From Caprimulgus europaeus (taxonomy: Eukaryota; Chordata; Aves; Caprimulgiformes; Caprimulgidae): 64,000 nucleotides of DNA. The stretch covers positions 22,781,834-22,845,833 of the forward strand of contig OU015523.1 of the NCBI GenBank assembly GCA_907165065.1, read 5' to 3'. Shown one piece after another: positions 24,539 through 37,370 of this stretch. Positions within the stretch are counted from its first letter, which is position 1. Each line of letters opens with the position of its first letter. Made by a program: the position numbers and the translations under genes. The notes under the pieces were generated by a model. It saw only the letters and a program-made list of their open reading frames with translations. It was not told the DNA's origin and ran no database searches.

Positions 24539-25562
24539 TGTGTTGGAGTTGGGATGGGCTTTTTTGGTAGTGGGGAAAAGGACTACAGTGATGATCCTTC
24601 TGAGAAGCTTCATGAAGCTCTCCTGGCTCCAAGGCAGACCAGCCTCCAGCCCGGGCTGAGCCAGTTAGCAATAGGGAAATGTTTTTTCAAATCAATATTA
24701 ATGGGAAAAGAACTGGTTTTGAAAAGAGGAAGGAGGAGAGAATCTGGGGGACATGCCATTGACCTGAACAAAAGACAACTATCAACCAAAAAAAAGAAGA
24801 CAGCATCATTGCCAGGCAGAAGAGGAGGAAGGGGAGGAAATAGAACTTCAGACATCGGGACCACAGAAGAGTAGAGGGAGTAAATGAGGTCTCCCCAGCA
24901 GCCCACAGAAGTTCAATGGCGGAGCAGATACCCACGTATAGGCTATGGAAGACTCAACTCTGGAGCAGAAAAGTTGAGCCCGAGAACAGGTGTGATTGAA
25001 TTGAGATCCCACAGATGCTCAGTGCTAGAGCAGAGAGTGGACCCCCAGAGTGGGGGGAGGAGGTATGCTGAACCAGAGACCTGCCTGCAGCCTGTGGATG
25101 TCCCCATGATGGAGCCAGGAGCTGTGCCAGAAGAGGTCCATGACTCCATGAGAAGTCCATGTTGGAACAGTCTGTTCCTGGACTCTTGCAGCCTGTGGGA
25201 GGGATGTCATACTAGAAAGAACAGCATAGGTGAACTGACTTCAATCCCCATTTCCTGGTCCCTGTGCCACTGAAGGGGAGAAGTAGAGAAATTGGGAGGA
25301 AAGTAATTTGAATCAGGGAAGAAGGGAGAGATGGGGGAAAGGTGTTTTAAGATTTGGTTATGTCTCACTGTCTTACTTGAATCATTGGTAATGAATTAAA
25401 TTGATTTCTGTTCTCTAAGTTGAGTCTGTTTTGGGGAGTGATCTGTCCCTGTCCTCATTCTAATCCTTAACCCCTTTGTTGTGTTTCTCTCCCCACCTCA
25501 CTGAGAGTGTGGGGGTGAAAGTGAGTGCAAGACCACATGGTTTCACAGGTGAAATCACCACA
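24539..25562 (+). mobile_element. Solo LTR, family II, with exact 5-bp end repeats
   Basis: The LTR starts TGTGTTGGAGTTGG and ends ATCACCACA. Both flanks carry CTCAT (24534-24538 and 25563-25567), an exact 5-bp target-site duplication. The R region is the long, GC-rich, repetitive part (about 24880-25270) with recurring CAGCC(T)GTGG and TGGAGCAG words. A purine-rich segment and a GTGTTTTAAGATTTGG motif follow before U5. The same parts appear in reverse at 26962-28023 and 35279-36345. A 5-bp duplication and these ends fit avian ERVL. The long reading frames at 24464-24874 and 24884-25273 fall in U3/R and are not genes. Confidence 0.9.
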
Positions 25563-25778
25563 CTCATGCAGAGATCTAGGAAATCAATGTGAAAGGAAGA
25601 AAGTTACTGTTGTCAGTAGGTTAAAAAACTACCTTGATCCCCTCTCACCCCATAATTAACCAATCAACAAGCTAAAAAATCACAAAGCAAAACCCAAATC
25701 AAAACACACACAGGTGATAAGCACACAGCATGAAATGCACTTTGGAACACTTGAGGAAGAGAGTGTAAGTGTTCACGT

Positions 25779-26167
25779 TGTGGTGGCTAGTGTCTGCAGC
25801 AGATGAAGAAATGACCAACACTGAGATGTGTTCAGTCATCAGACATCAGCACTTTATTGAAGCTTTGTACTGTTTATATATCCTTTTTTCCTCCAGCACT
25901 CCCCAAGCATGCAGTACTCCTTCACTTTTGATTCATTACCCTTACCACACACTCGCCTAAACAATTGACATGATTGGATAAATCCACCTATTCATGAGCC
26001 ATTCTTTTACTTCTGACTGGTTACTAATTACAGCACACGACCAATCCTTATCTTTTCATACACATTCTTTCTTGTTTTTCCCACTTTGTTTTACTTTTCA
26101 CTCAAGGTCAGGAATTAATTGCTCAAGGATAAGGCTGCCTGCAGCTTCAGCTCTTAAAGCACCAACA
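25779..26167 (-). mobile_element. Short class II-like LTR
   Basis: On the minus strand, this 389-bp block starts TGTTGGTGCTTTAAGAGC and ends CACTAGCCACCACA. It has a TATATAAA box (25873-25880) and an AATAAA signal (25853-25858) only about 15 bp downstream. This tight layout with a short R is typical of class II avian LTRs. No convincing 6-bp flanking repeat was found, so the ends may have drifted. It lies about 210 bp from the family II LTR at 24539-25562, but is unrelated to it. Confidence 0.7.
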
Positions 26168-26961
26168 AATGTCTAAAATTGTGAGGATTTCATCAAACAG
26201 GATATCCAGCATGGAAAAAATCAACTGCTTCAAGAAGATATTAGTAACCTTGTGGAAGGAAACCAAATGTTTTACAGGAAGGAAAGGGGGTGACAGCTAC
26301 CTCATACACAAGAGAACTATTCAGTAGCCTTATCCAAGTCCCCTGTCCTTCATGGTTAAGGACTGTTTTGTGATGCTGAGACCAAAAGAAAGCAAATAAT
26401 AACCAGAGGAGATAGGCTGTATGTCTCAATACTGAGAGGATTTTTGCAGTTGTTCCAACATAAGAAATGAAGAATGAGATAGTTAAAGGTCACCTTCTGA
26501 GGGATTGAATCCTATTTGACAACCAGTATGAAGCCTAACTGGAGCCAAGTCAAATCCGTTAAAGATATATAGCCAAAAATAATGCTCCCTTTAGACCATG
26601 CCTTATTTAATATTCAGTATATGTTACTTTACTGGTTACTCTGAACAGTCATGTATCTTCCTCATAGAAATCTAACATGATGCCAATCCTCTACTAGTGT
26701 AAGTCAAGGAGGTGAGTATACAGCTAGTATTATTAGTCCTTCAGCTTGAGCATACAAGCTTTATCAGTGATTTACAAATACTGCAAGATATCTATGTAAG
26801 TCCATAAATGGTTGATATGAAAATCAAAGTTTTAACTTTGGTTAACCAACTTATTTTCATAAATGACATTCTGTGAAGCACTACCACTGGCAAGAAATGA
26901 AGTTCCAGCAATAAAGAAAAAACAATCTCAAAGCAAAAAAAACCCTACAGTCTTGTTCTAT
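26168..26961. other. Gene-free stretch
   Basis: Nothing recognised; AT-rich spacer between two LTRs. Confidence 0.55.
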
Positions 26962-28023
26962 TGCGGTGGGTTAACCTTGTCTGGCTGACAGATGCCACCC
27001 CATCTCAGCAAGACAGGGAGATAAAATATGATGAAAAACTGATGGGCTCAGATAGGGACAAGGTGATCGCTGACCAATTGCGACAAAACTATCATGGGTA
27101 AAACAGCTTCAACTTGGGGAAATTGAATATTGCCAAATAATAAAAGAGTAAGATAGTAAGAAATAAAAACAACAGTAAAAGCACTGTCCCCTCACTTCTC
27201 CCTTCTTCCCAGGCTCAACCTCTCTCCCCACATTTTTGCACATTCCCTGCCAGGTGACACAGAGGTACAGAGAATTGGGGTTGTAGTCAGTTCCTAACAC
27301 TTCCCCTGCTCCAGGGTGGGGTCTCTCACACAGGAGAGTTCTTCATGGTCTTCTCCAACATGGGTCCTTGCCACAGACTGTAGTTCAAGAACTGCTCCAG
27401 TATGGCTTCTTTCCATGTACTACAGTCCTTCAGGAACATGCTGCTCCAACATGGGTCCCCCATGGGGTCACAAGTCCTGCCACAAAGCTGGATCCTGCAT
27501 CAGCCCCTCTCTACAAGGCACAGTTCCTGCCAGGAGTTTGCTGCAGCATGGGCTCTCCATGGGCTGCAGCTGCCTCCAGGACATATCCACCTGCTCTTGC
27601 ATAGGGTCCTCTATAGTCTACAGTGTGGATATCTGCTCCAATGTGGTCCTTCTTGGGCTGCAGAGGGACAACCTGCCTAAGCATGATATTTACCATGGGC
27701 TGCAGGGGAATCTCTGCTCTGGTGCCTGGAGCACCACTCCCCCCCTCCTTCATCTCTCAACCTGGCATCTGTATTGTTGCTAATCTCACATTTTACCACT
27801 CCTCTCTCACAGGTGCTGTACAGCATTTTCTTATCCTTTCTTAAATACATTATCACAGAGGTGCCACCAGTGTCACTGTCTGGCTCAGCTTTGGCCAGAG
27901 GTAGGTCCATTGGAACTGTCTGAAAGTGGCTCCGTCTGACATGGAACAGCTCCTGGTATCTTCTCACAGAAGCCACCCCTGCAGGGTTCTACTATCAAAA
28001 CCTTGCCTTGTAAACCAAATACA
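26962..28023 (-). mobile_element. Solo LTR, family II
   Basis: Read on the minus strand, it starts TGTATTTGGTTTACAAGGC and ends GTTAACCCACCGCA, as the other family II copies do. A TATTTAA box lies at 27841-27847. The long GC-rich R region (about 27300-27770) carries the family's repeated words (GGGCTGCAG, TGGAGCAG). Reading frames of 80-155 codons on both strands here come from this repetitive GC-rich part and are not genes. Target-site repeats are not clear (TCTAT against TGATC), so it is probably older than the 24.5 kb copy. Inferred ERVL. Confidence 0.87.
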
Positions 28024-28457
28024 TGATCCTAGACTTAGTGAAGAGGGCTTTAACAGATTTAGAAGAAATCCACCAGAAGGTAATTATAATTTGTCTTATG
28101 AAATTATGAAAATAAAGAGAGTGGAAAGAATACTAGAGGGGAAAATTACAATAGAGAAACTGGAAAAGCAAGACCTTAAATAGTTTAAGTGAAGCCTTTT
28201 ATGCTGAGAAACAGAAGCATGCAAAGGACCGCAGTTACTAAAAACAAATACTTCCATTAACCCAGTATCAAGCAATACAAATACTTGAAATGTACTTGGG
28301 TACAGTTTATTTTCTGAATTATCTTCCATATTTAAATTCTCATGTAATACTTTATGGTACTCAAGATCAAATGTAGAATTATAGCTCACTGACAACTTGA
28401 ATGAAAAACAAGTTGTCACTGTGTCCAAATCATTATAATTTCAGTTTTTCAGCAAGA

Positions 28458-28511
28458 AAAGAACATAAGGCTGGCAGCACAAGTAAAGAACATAAGGCTG
28501 GCAGCACAAGT
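28458..28511. repeat. Perfect two-copy 27-bp tandem duplication
   Basis: The 27-bp unit at 28458-28484 is repeated without a mismatch at 28485-28511; it contains CATAAGGCTGGCAGCACAAG. Lack of divergence means it is recent, or could be an assembly artefact. Confidence 0.95.
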
Positions 28512-31500
28512 GAATGAAAAAGTCAACTATCCCTGGGACTTGCCTCCCTTAATTCCTGTTAGACAAAACCTGAAATTATTTGCAGAGGAAGGAAAAGACA
28601 GTAAGTATAAACAAGCCCAAAGGTGAATAGGGCCTTGGCAGGAATTAGAGCAATTGTTCAATGCCATTCAGACAGTCTTAAGGAAGAGTGTGCATGCTGA
28701 ATGAATTATGTTTTTATTGTTTATTAAGAGATTGTGGAAAGAGACACTGAATGAAAGGAAAAGTTGTAAATTTTGTATTAATCTAACTGAATAACACAAC
28801 TGAAAAAGAGGTAATCCCTGAATCTGACATTTTCTACTATGTACAGTATTACATATATCTGGTATATTCTAGTTAAAAAGTAAAAGGATTCTCACATTTG
28901 AGAGCAGGCAGAGAAAGATTAGTAGTGTTGAAATTGCAGTATGAGTGAATGCCATATGCAAGCTTTCACAAAATCTGCCTGTCTAGTCAAACACCTAGAC
29001 CTCCGAAATTGTTGCAGATCAACTAAATATTTGTAAATGAAACCTGTAGGAAACTAACACTTGGGAAAGTCAAACCTCCAAAGGGCTTAATTCAATTTTC
29101 ACTGATTTGCAAGCTTTGTCCCCACTTCGCAATGCATTATACTTGAATATAAATCTTATTATGAAATTCCTAGTGGGTGAAGAGGTATCATTATCCCTAT
29201 TGTAAAAATAAGATTAGAGATATTTACAGGAAGACCCATTTAAGAAGTTTGTGGCAAAGTTTAAGTGAGAAGCAAGATCTGCAACCTAGTATATGCTACC
29301 ACATAGTCTTAGTGTGTCTCTTTCTTTTTTTTTTCTTTTTTTTTTTTTTTAATAAAAAAAAATCAAATAATCTGTATTGGTTTATCTACATGTTGTCATC
29401 TGCAGAGTAAGACTGCTATTGTTTACTTCTGCAAAAGCACACATTAAATTAAATTAGGTCATATAGAGAAAATATTTTAGAGAAATCAAATCTAACACAG
29501 TCAAAATGAGGTTTGGATTGTTTCTTGAAAATATCTGAAAAATAGCTTAGAAATTTAATAAAATCAGATAAAATAATTAAGCTTTTCTTCTCTCACAATT
29601 ATTTAAAACACATAATGATACAACAAGATTTCCAGAAAAAGGTATATAAAATGTCTCTACATGTGAATAATTTATAATTTAATCTTTTTTATTCTTAAAT
29701 CCTTTCAATTTTTAATGTTCTTTTCAGAATCCCCCTAAACATCCTACGGTTTGTTTCTATCTTTCCAGTGCTCTGGTGTCTGGAACTTTATTTAATATTC
29801 CATTTATGCTTACACTAAAAGCAGAGAGTAACAGAATATTAGGTTTTTTTTCCTGCATGACAAGACCTGCACATATCAAAATTGTTCTGGAGTTTTATAA
29901 GCTCTATTACACTGGAAACAGGTCCAGTTTGTGCCCTGCTATCATCCTTTCATTTGATTTAACAGTATTGCTTTTGGTAGCTTGCGTCTTTCTGTAGTAA
30001 AACTCAAAACTGTATTTTTTCTGTCTCTATTCCCAGACTGTCTTTCTCCATGTGTTTTTGAACTATCTACAGCTTATTCAGCATACAGTCCATCAAGTTT
30101 AGAATTATTTGAAACATTAGTAACATTATAATTACTTTGTCTTCCAGATTACTAAAAAAATAAAATGAAGTCAGCCAAGAAAATAACACTTCTGCTGTAC
30201 TTCCTGCATTCTTTTCTTCGTTTTCTTATGATGTAATTTATCTTCATCTTTCTTTGGCAGATCAGCCACTTCCTCTTCACAGCAGGCGGGGCCTTGTACA
30301 CATCTGATCCCTTCTGTGATGCCTCCCACCTCTACTTAACACTAAACAGTTATTCTCCTGTCAAAGGACATTTCTCCTTTTTTGAAGCCCTATTCTCTAT
30401 GAATATCCTGCTTCTGTGATACGTACTTTCTGCCTAAAAGGGTCCTGAATCAGTAGGAATCTCTACACACAATTCTGAAAGAGACTGCTGGCTGGCAACT
30501 TTTCCTAGGCTAGTTCGTTGCCTAACTACATCAAGATAAACTTCCTGTATTAGCCTACTAGTAGCACATCTCTTAGATTCACCAAAGGCTGCATTTGCTA
30601 TCTCAACTTGCAGAAGAAAGATTAGCATTCTGCTCAAAAGGTAGTGAAATTATGTCTTGGAAGAGAGAGGAAGTTATAGTATAAACAGGTAGATATGTCT
30701 CAGGAGCTTCTGGGAAATACTGACTTTAAGAAGCAGTATTGTAGTTGGATTTGGTGGACAAAGGTATACCATAAACATGCTGAGCTGGGTCTGCTAACAT
30801 CCTTCAGAGGGGCACAAATTCCCCTTCGAGTTGTGAGTGTCAGCTTGTGGCAATGAAGGGAAATATCCCAAGCAAAAGACTGATAACCAACAGTACAGAA
30901 ATGTTTTATGACTGACCATGGCAGTCTTCAGTCAGATTAAATCCTTCAAGAGATAACTTTTAATTCACACTTTACAAAGTAGTAATTAATATGTCTCAGA
31001 GTTAATTGCTGTGTTAGTTCCTAATAATGCCAGATTCCTTGTCTCTTGGGTTTCTTTCTGCTCACCCCGAGTCAAGTAATGGTTTTAAACTAAAAGAGAG
31101 TAGATACAGACTACATATAAAGTACACATTTTTTTTACAATGGGAACTTTCCTTGTCCTTGAAGGACAAGGAAAAACACTCTCCAATGTTCTCAGCATAA
31201 TGCTGCTGTGGCTTAAATTAATGAAAACAGAAGCCAGGAGGAATGCTGGTGTCACCAAATGCAGTAAATGTAAGATTGCCACTCAGGGTGCAGAAGTTAA
31301 AGACATGAATATAAACCAGAAAGAACCTGTCTTAACATGAATTTTGAAAACAGATAGGGTTAGGCCTGTGGAAAACTTCAGTAAATACTGTGGACATATT
31401 GTAGAGAGTAAGTACCTGGTAGGCTTGATGTGCCAAGTCTGTGTTCATCTGTGATTCTTTTTCTCTCCACACTAGGTTTTGACTTCATTATTTCAGTCAA

Positions 31501-32126
31501 ACTAATTCCCCCAGTTAATAATTTTTCTCAATTATTTGGATCTGAATTTTGGATTCCCACATCATAACTATTGTAAATAAGTATCAAACTCACCAGCATC
31601 AATGAGTATTGTCTGATCCTGTTTATTAATAAAAAGGAAAAATATCTACTACTACCATGAACTATTTCAATAGATTGAGAAATACATACTAGGATCTAAT
31701 AGCTCTCATGTCCTTTCTGATGCAAAGGAACAAATACAAGGAACAAATATGATGCTATGCTTCTTTATTTAATTTAGTAAAAGAAGAACACATACATCTT
31801 TCTTTAAACTTTTTTTCCAGTTTTATAAATGTAATATTTAAAGGTAAAACCAAGTTGTGTAAATCTTACTTTAAACATCTTGGGCAAATGTCTAATAGCA
31901 TTCCTATATGACAAGTTCTATGTTATGTGTAGATAGCATTAATGTTCCCTAATTATTACAATTTATATTTTGCTACTGTAATTTTCTCTATATACAGTGT
32001 TCTTTAAATATATATCCCCCCTACTGTAAGACACATATTTACTCTTTTTAATCCTCTAATTTTTTTATATTCACTTAAAGAATATAATGCAAAGTGTGAA
32101 GTGTGGTATAAAACCACTTCAGGAAA

Positions 32127-32146
32127 AAACAAACAAACAAACAAAC
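32127..32146. repeat. AAAC microsatellite
   Basis: About five AAAC units followed by a C run. Confidence 0.9.
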
Positions 32147-33259
32147 CCCCAAAACTGTATCCTGAATACTTTGTATGCAAATGCAATAATATTGTAGGCT
32201 CTTTAAATAATACAACTATTAAGAGTAAAAGTTTCTGTGAAATCATCCCAGCTGAGGCCAACCAGATTTAAAACAACTGAGAGGTGAGCTCCGCATGTCA
32301 CCTTATTTCTGAATAAATTAACCTGTTTTAAACAATAGGATCAAATCTCAAACTACACAAATAATGACACCAAATCTCAGATTCTAATATTAAGTGGATA
32401 AAATCCAGAAAAAAAAGTCATTCTGTTGAACCTAATCTAGATTATTGTTTGAGTGTAATAGGAGCTTTGTATCTCTTTAAACATATTTAAAAGACATTAT
32501 GAGAAAAGAAGATTTATATCATTAATAGGATTGAAGCAGATGGAAAAACCTCCTATTTGCTCTCATGAGCTGACGTGGGGTGGGGAATAAAAGAATGTAC
32601 TGCCAAGAAATATATTTTTAACTCAGTTTCTTACCTGCCAGAACTCAAAGTTTAAAACTGTGAAGAACGTTAGACATATGGCCAGGTTTCTTTGTTAACT
32701 GGCTCATCTCAGAATATTATAGAAAAGACTGCAACATTTGAAGAAATTAACACAGTACTCCTTTCTTTTCTGCAGTTGATCTAGTTTTTCTGCCAGCATG
32801 TGAGAAATTGAGATAATTTCAAATGCTTTTTACAACAATTTTTCTAAAGTAAAAATGATATATCTTTTATTAGCAAGCCCATCTTAAGCTAGTCTATAAA
32901 AATTACAAGAAATCTACCTCCCACCACAGCTCTGATTTTGTAGGCTTTAATGGAGTGCAAGAGAAGAATGAGGATAAGCTGTGGGATTCTACAAGAGTGA
33001 AGAAGACCACAGAGTCTCACTTTGGAAGGAGAATGCAAAGGAGAGCACAGTAGAGGTTCTGCATCTTTACTTGAGCTTAGAGACATAAGATATACACCTG
33101 ACTAAACTGCTTTTGCTTCAGGCTGCTTCCATTTATCTGCTCCTGTTCTATTCAGTCCTACAGACGTCCTGAAAAATATCATAATCAGTGAAACATCAGT
33201 CTTTCTCACAAGATCTGCTTATGTCTGATTTTCTCGTCTATTTGTTTCAGTTTTGTTGG

Positions 33260-33990
33260 ATCACAGGATGAGGTTGGAAAGAACCTCGAGATTACCTACT
33301 CTGATATCTTGCCTAAAGCAGGGTCACTTACAAGATCATACCGGTTTATACAGGGCTTTATCCAGTCAAGTCCAGAAAACATCCAAAGGTGAAGACTGCA
33401 TCCATGCAAGTTTTTCATTATACACTCTTTCTCTTTCTTGTTTTTGTTTCTGTTAATCGTCTCTCATTCTTCCACTATGCAACCCTGGGGCTGGCCCTAT
33501 TATTTCAGTGACCCATTCTGTCAGTACAGACAGGCAGCCCTGCTTTGAAGCTATCCATTCTCCAGACTGAGCAAGCCTCAGGTCCCTCATCTTCAAAAAC
33601 CTCTGTCCCCTGATCTCACCCCAGCTGATCAAGATCTTTCTTGTATTTGGGTGCCCAAGGTGTCCACAGTAGGTAGATGTGATCTAACCAGTATCAAGCA
33701 GTGATAGATAACTCCTTCCTTCATTGTATTGGCTGTGCTCCTGTTGATACAGCCCAGGATGCTGTTGGGTGTCTCTGCTGCCAGGGTAGGCTGCTGGCTC
33801 ACACTTAGCTCACTGTTAGCCCAAGACCTCAGTCCTCTTGACAGAGCTGCTCCCCAGTCTTGCTTGTTATCAGAGGCACTTTCTGCCCTCAAATAACAAT
33901 GTAGAAACTTTTTGCTGTCCATCACAAATAAGGCAATTTGGTCTTGATCGATCTTGACCCTGCAATTTGGACTCTCTGGATGCGGCTCAT
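33260..33990 (-). mobile_element. Old CR1 LINE fragment
   Basis: Antisense CR1 sequence. It begins with the 3' end signature (ATCACAGGATGAGGTTGGAAAG, split across 33260-33281), followed by an AAGCAGGGTCACTTACAAG-type stretch. Further right it has the reverse-transcriptase antisense signature (AGCCCAGGATGCTGTTGG near 33750, then GCTGCCAGGGTAGGCTGCTG and GACAGAGCTGCTCCCCAG). The part at about 33410-33600 matches the consensus I remember poorly, so the copy is rearranged or very old. It has no usable coding frame. Confidence 0.72.
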
Positions 33991-35273
33991 GCATTTATGT
34001 TTTTAATTTGGAGTAGGAGGATGCCTTTTGAGTAAGTTTCTTGACCTTCAACACCTACTGAAATTTGGCTCACATATCAAACTAGCATACTAGTGTGCCA
34101 ACAGGATTATTTTTTGATGAAAACCAGTGGATAGGTGAACTTCAGGAGCTTGCTAAGTGCACTCTAGCTGCTCATGGATGTTCACTCCAACAGACCAAAC
34201 TAGAGTTCACCTGAAATCAAAATTCCAAAACCCAGTTTCAATCCTTCTGCTTGAGAAAATTGTTCCTAGAGCGTGAGCGTAATAACTAGTATACACATAT
34301 TGTTTCCTCCAAAGCTTAGCATTTACCAGTACAAATAGGAAAGACTCTAAAAATTAAGGGTTTGCAAAAGATTGGGGTTTTTTTTGGAGCATGAAAATTC
34401 TTTGGTATCACATTAACAGAAATTCATGGTCTGATGAATGTGACATTTTATTTCTGTAGTATAAAAAAAAAAAAAGCAATTGAGAAACAGTTACTTCTCT
34501 ACACAATTTTCCTCCTTCTGTAAGCAGAAAAAAATCAAATGTATTATTGCTCTGTTGGTGCAAATCTAAGAAAACATAGTTATCTGAAATATAACACAGT
34601 TAACAGTTAGTTAACAGTTGAAAGGTATAATGCAGAATGAAATGAAAAGCCCAGAGATCATGTTTTACGGCTACTATTTTAAGCTGTTCTGTTTTCCCCC
34701 CAAACCATCATAAATCATGGAAACACAGAACAGACCTGTTATAAACTTTTTCCTAATTGCATTCCTTCTTTTCTAGGGGAAGAAAGATTCTTTCCTTAAG
34801 TTAGCTGTGAAATTTCAGAGAAGATTAAATTATTTTAACTATATTAATATTAAGAAAAAGACACAAATCTCATATAACTTTGTCTTGTTTTATTTCTACA
34901 GAAAATATAAGTGAAGATTAAACGCATTACATTTATTGAGTTTAAAGAGGTGACAGGGAAGAATGTGATAATTCTACAAAAATAGTTAAAGAACAGTAAT
35001 ATGAGAGAAAAGAAAAGCTAGTCACACTGAATATTAGTCATAAAACAAGAATTAATGGGCTGAGTTAGAGGGATAAATGTATCTCAGATATTACAAGAAC
35101 TTCTTGAGAAAGAGTACTATCAGACTACAGCATATAAGAGTACATACTACTTCTCTTGTGAAGTAGTTATTTCAAAATCTTTGGAGGCATTAAAGGTAAG
35201 ATTAAAAAGCTATCTGTAAAACATTGTGAGTTTTTACAGACTGAATTGGATGACCACTAACATCCTTTCAAGT
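33991..35273. other. Gene-free stretch
   Basis: Nothing recognised; AT-rich with short A runs near 34465. Confidence 0.55.
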
Positions 35274-35278
35274 GTACT

Positions 35279-36345
35279 TGTAATAGGTTGACCTTGTCTG
35301 GATTCCAGTTGCCCATCAAGCTACTCTATTACTCCCACTCCTCAACAGGACAGGAGGAAAATATACAACTAAAAGCTTGTGGCTTGAGAGGAGAACTCAG
35401 AGATCACTCACCAATTACCACTACAGGCAAAACAAACACGACTTAGAGAAATTAATTTATTGCCAGTTGATAATAGAGTAGAAAGACAAGAAATGAGTAC
35501 AAATCTAAAAACACCTTCCCCCAACCCCTTCCTTCTTCCTAGGCTCAACTTCACTCCCAACTCTACCTCCTCCACCTGAGCAGCACAGGGGGATGGGGAA
35601 CAGGAGTTGCTGTCAGTTCAGAACACTTTGTCTCTGCTGCTCTTTCCTCCTCGTGCTCTTCTGCTCCAGCATGTGTTCCAAACCACAGGAGACAGTCCTT
35701 TATGAGCTTCTCCAATGTGTGTCCTTCCCACAGGCTGCAGTTCTTCAAGGACTTCTCTGGCATGGCTTCTTTTCACAGGTTACAGTCCTTCAGGAATGGA
35801 ATGCTCCAGCATGGATCCACCATGGGGTCACAGAAACTGCCAGAAAACCTGCTCCTGTGTGAGCTTCCCTACATGGGACATAGAACCTGCCAGGAGGCTA
35901 CTCTGGCATGACCTCTCCATAGGCTGCAACTTTTTTAGGACATATCCTTCTGCTCCAATGTGGGGTCCTTCAAGGGATGCAGAGGAACAAGCTACATCGT
36001 CATGGTCTTTTCTAGGGGCTGCAAGAGAATCTCTACTCTGGTACCTGGTGCACATCCTCCTCTCACTTGTTCTCTCACCTTAGTGTCTGCATGATTGCTT
36101 CTCACATATTTTTCACTTCCCTATTTCAGATGCTGTTATGCAGTATTTTTTCCACTTCTTATATACATGAACAGAAAGACACTACCAACTTTGTTGATTG
36201 TCTCAAATTTGGCCAGTGGCCAGTCCACCTTGGAGCCAGCTGAAACTGTCTCTGTCAGATGTGGTGGCAGCTTCTGGTGTCTTCTCAGAGAATCCACCCC
36301 TGCAGACCCTCTGCTGTCAAAAACTTGCCATGTAAACCAAATACA
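35279..36345 (-). mobile_element. Solo LTR, family II
   Basis: Minus-strand LTR of 1067 bp. It starts TGTATTTGGTTTACATGGC and ends AAGGTCAACCTATTACA. Flanking pentamers GTACT (35274-35278) and ATACT (36346-36350) agree at four of five bases. A TATATAAG box lies at 36158-36165 and an AATAAA signal at 35456-35461, with the long GC-rich R between them. It is similar along its whole length to the copy at 26962-28023 and, in reverse, to 24539-25562. Frames of 75-122 codons inside it are by-products. Inferred avian ERVL. Confidence 0.9.
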
Positions 36346-36350
36346 ATACT

Positions 36351-37099
36351 AGGGGGGAAAAAAGGTAGATACCAGAGATGGAAAAGTACCAAATCCCTCC
36401 CCTCTGAAATCAAACTGTTCTAATAAGGGGAAGGAAAATGCCACACAAAATGCAATAAGCCCTATGACAGTTAATTTAATTTGTAATTTGCTCTATGTAT
36501 GATTAAAACTATATTGACTGACTTCTAAGATACTTGCATCTATATCTACTCTACCAAGCACATTTTTCTACTAAAGAAAAAGGAAGCCAGACAAGCCAGA
36601 GGTTTATAATCTCCCTTACATCACCCTCATGCTTGTGAGAAATAAAAGGTTGAATAAGGCACATTAAGATAGTTCTGCATTCAGCAGAAAGACTGAATAT
36701 TTACCCCTACCTTCTTTCCTCATCTTTAGATTTTCCCTGGTAGATCAGCAAGAATTACTCCTGGACTTTTATGGTAGTAGGGACATATATGATCCTCTAA
36801 GATGCTTCAAGCTGGAACTGCTTACCCACAAATGCTACATAAATCAGTGGAATTTCCCAGGAACAAACATTTAAATACAACATCTACCATTTTCTTCAGC
36901 CTATGGTTTTGGTGTATGAAAGCAAAAGGAGATTCTCTTCATGGAGGGAATAAAGTAAGGATTTGATTTCACATATTAGCATTTAGTTATGTGAGCTACC
37001 CAGTAAAATATATCTACAAGATCCCAGTCTCTGACTGAGATAATAAGCACATCTGACCACATGATAGTAAGGTCACCAAAAAAACTCCCAAAACCCAAA
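36351..37099. other. Gene-free stretch
   Basis: Nothing recognised. Confidence 0.55.
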
Positions 37100-37370
37100 A
37101 CTTGAATGCTTCCAGGGAGGGGCATCCACAACTTCTCTGGGCAACCTGGTCCAGTGTCTTATCACCCTCACAGGAAAAAATTTCTTCCTAATATCTAATA
37201 TAAATCTACCCTCTTATATTTTAAAGACATTATCTCTCGTCCTATCACTACCTGCTTTTGTAAAAAGTCCCTCCTCAGCCTTCCTGAAGGTCCCCTTCAG
37301 GTACTGGAAGGCTACTGAGCAGCCTCTCATGAGCCTTTTCTTCCCCAGGCTGAACAGCTCCAGCTCTAGA
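37100..37370 (-). mobile_element. CR1 LINE fragment
   Basis: Antisense to the end of CR1 ORF2. It shows CATCCACAACTTCTCTGGGC, then a CACCCTCACAG, TTCTTCCTAATATCTAAT, TGTCCTATCACTAC-like and CCCCTTCAGGTACTGGAAGG series, ending in CCCCAGGCTGAACAGCTCCAG. The 3' terminal UTR and octamer tail are missing, as is everything upstream. This is a different subfamily from the copies at 18550 and 56775. Confidence 0.87.

Larger units (their letters stand above)
28024..33259. other. Gene-free AT-rich stretch
   Basis: More than 5 kb with no gene or named repeat. It holds a perfect 27-bp tandem duplication at 28458-28511, a T-rich tract with an A tail at 29322-29370, and a small AAAC microsatellite near 32127-32146. 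Confidence 0.55.

Noticed and set aside
24464-25273. Two frames of about 130 codons
   Set aside because: They coincide with the U3 and R parts of the family II LTR. The repeated words are LTR features, not protein repeats.
27316-27783. A 155-codon frame, the longest in this part
   Set aside because: Antisense to the repetitive R region of the LTR at 26962-28023. Similar chance frames occur in the copy at 35279-36345.
28458-28511. Start of a CRISPR-like or satellite array
   Set aside because: Only two adjoining units without spacers, in a eukaryotic context.
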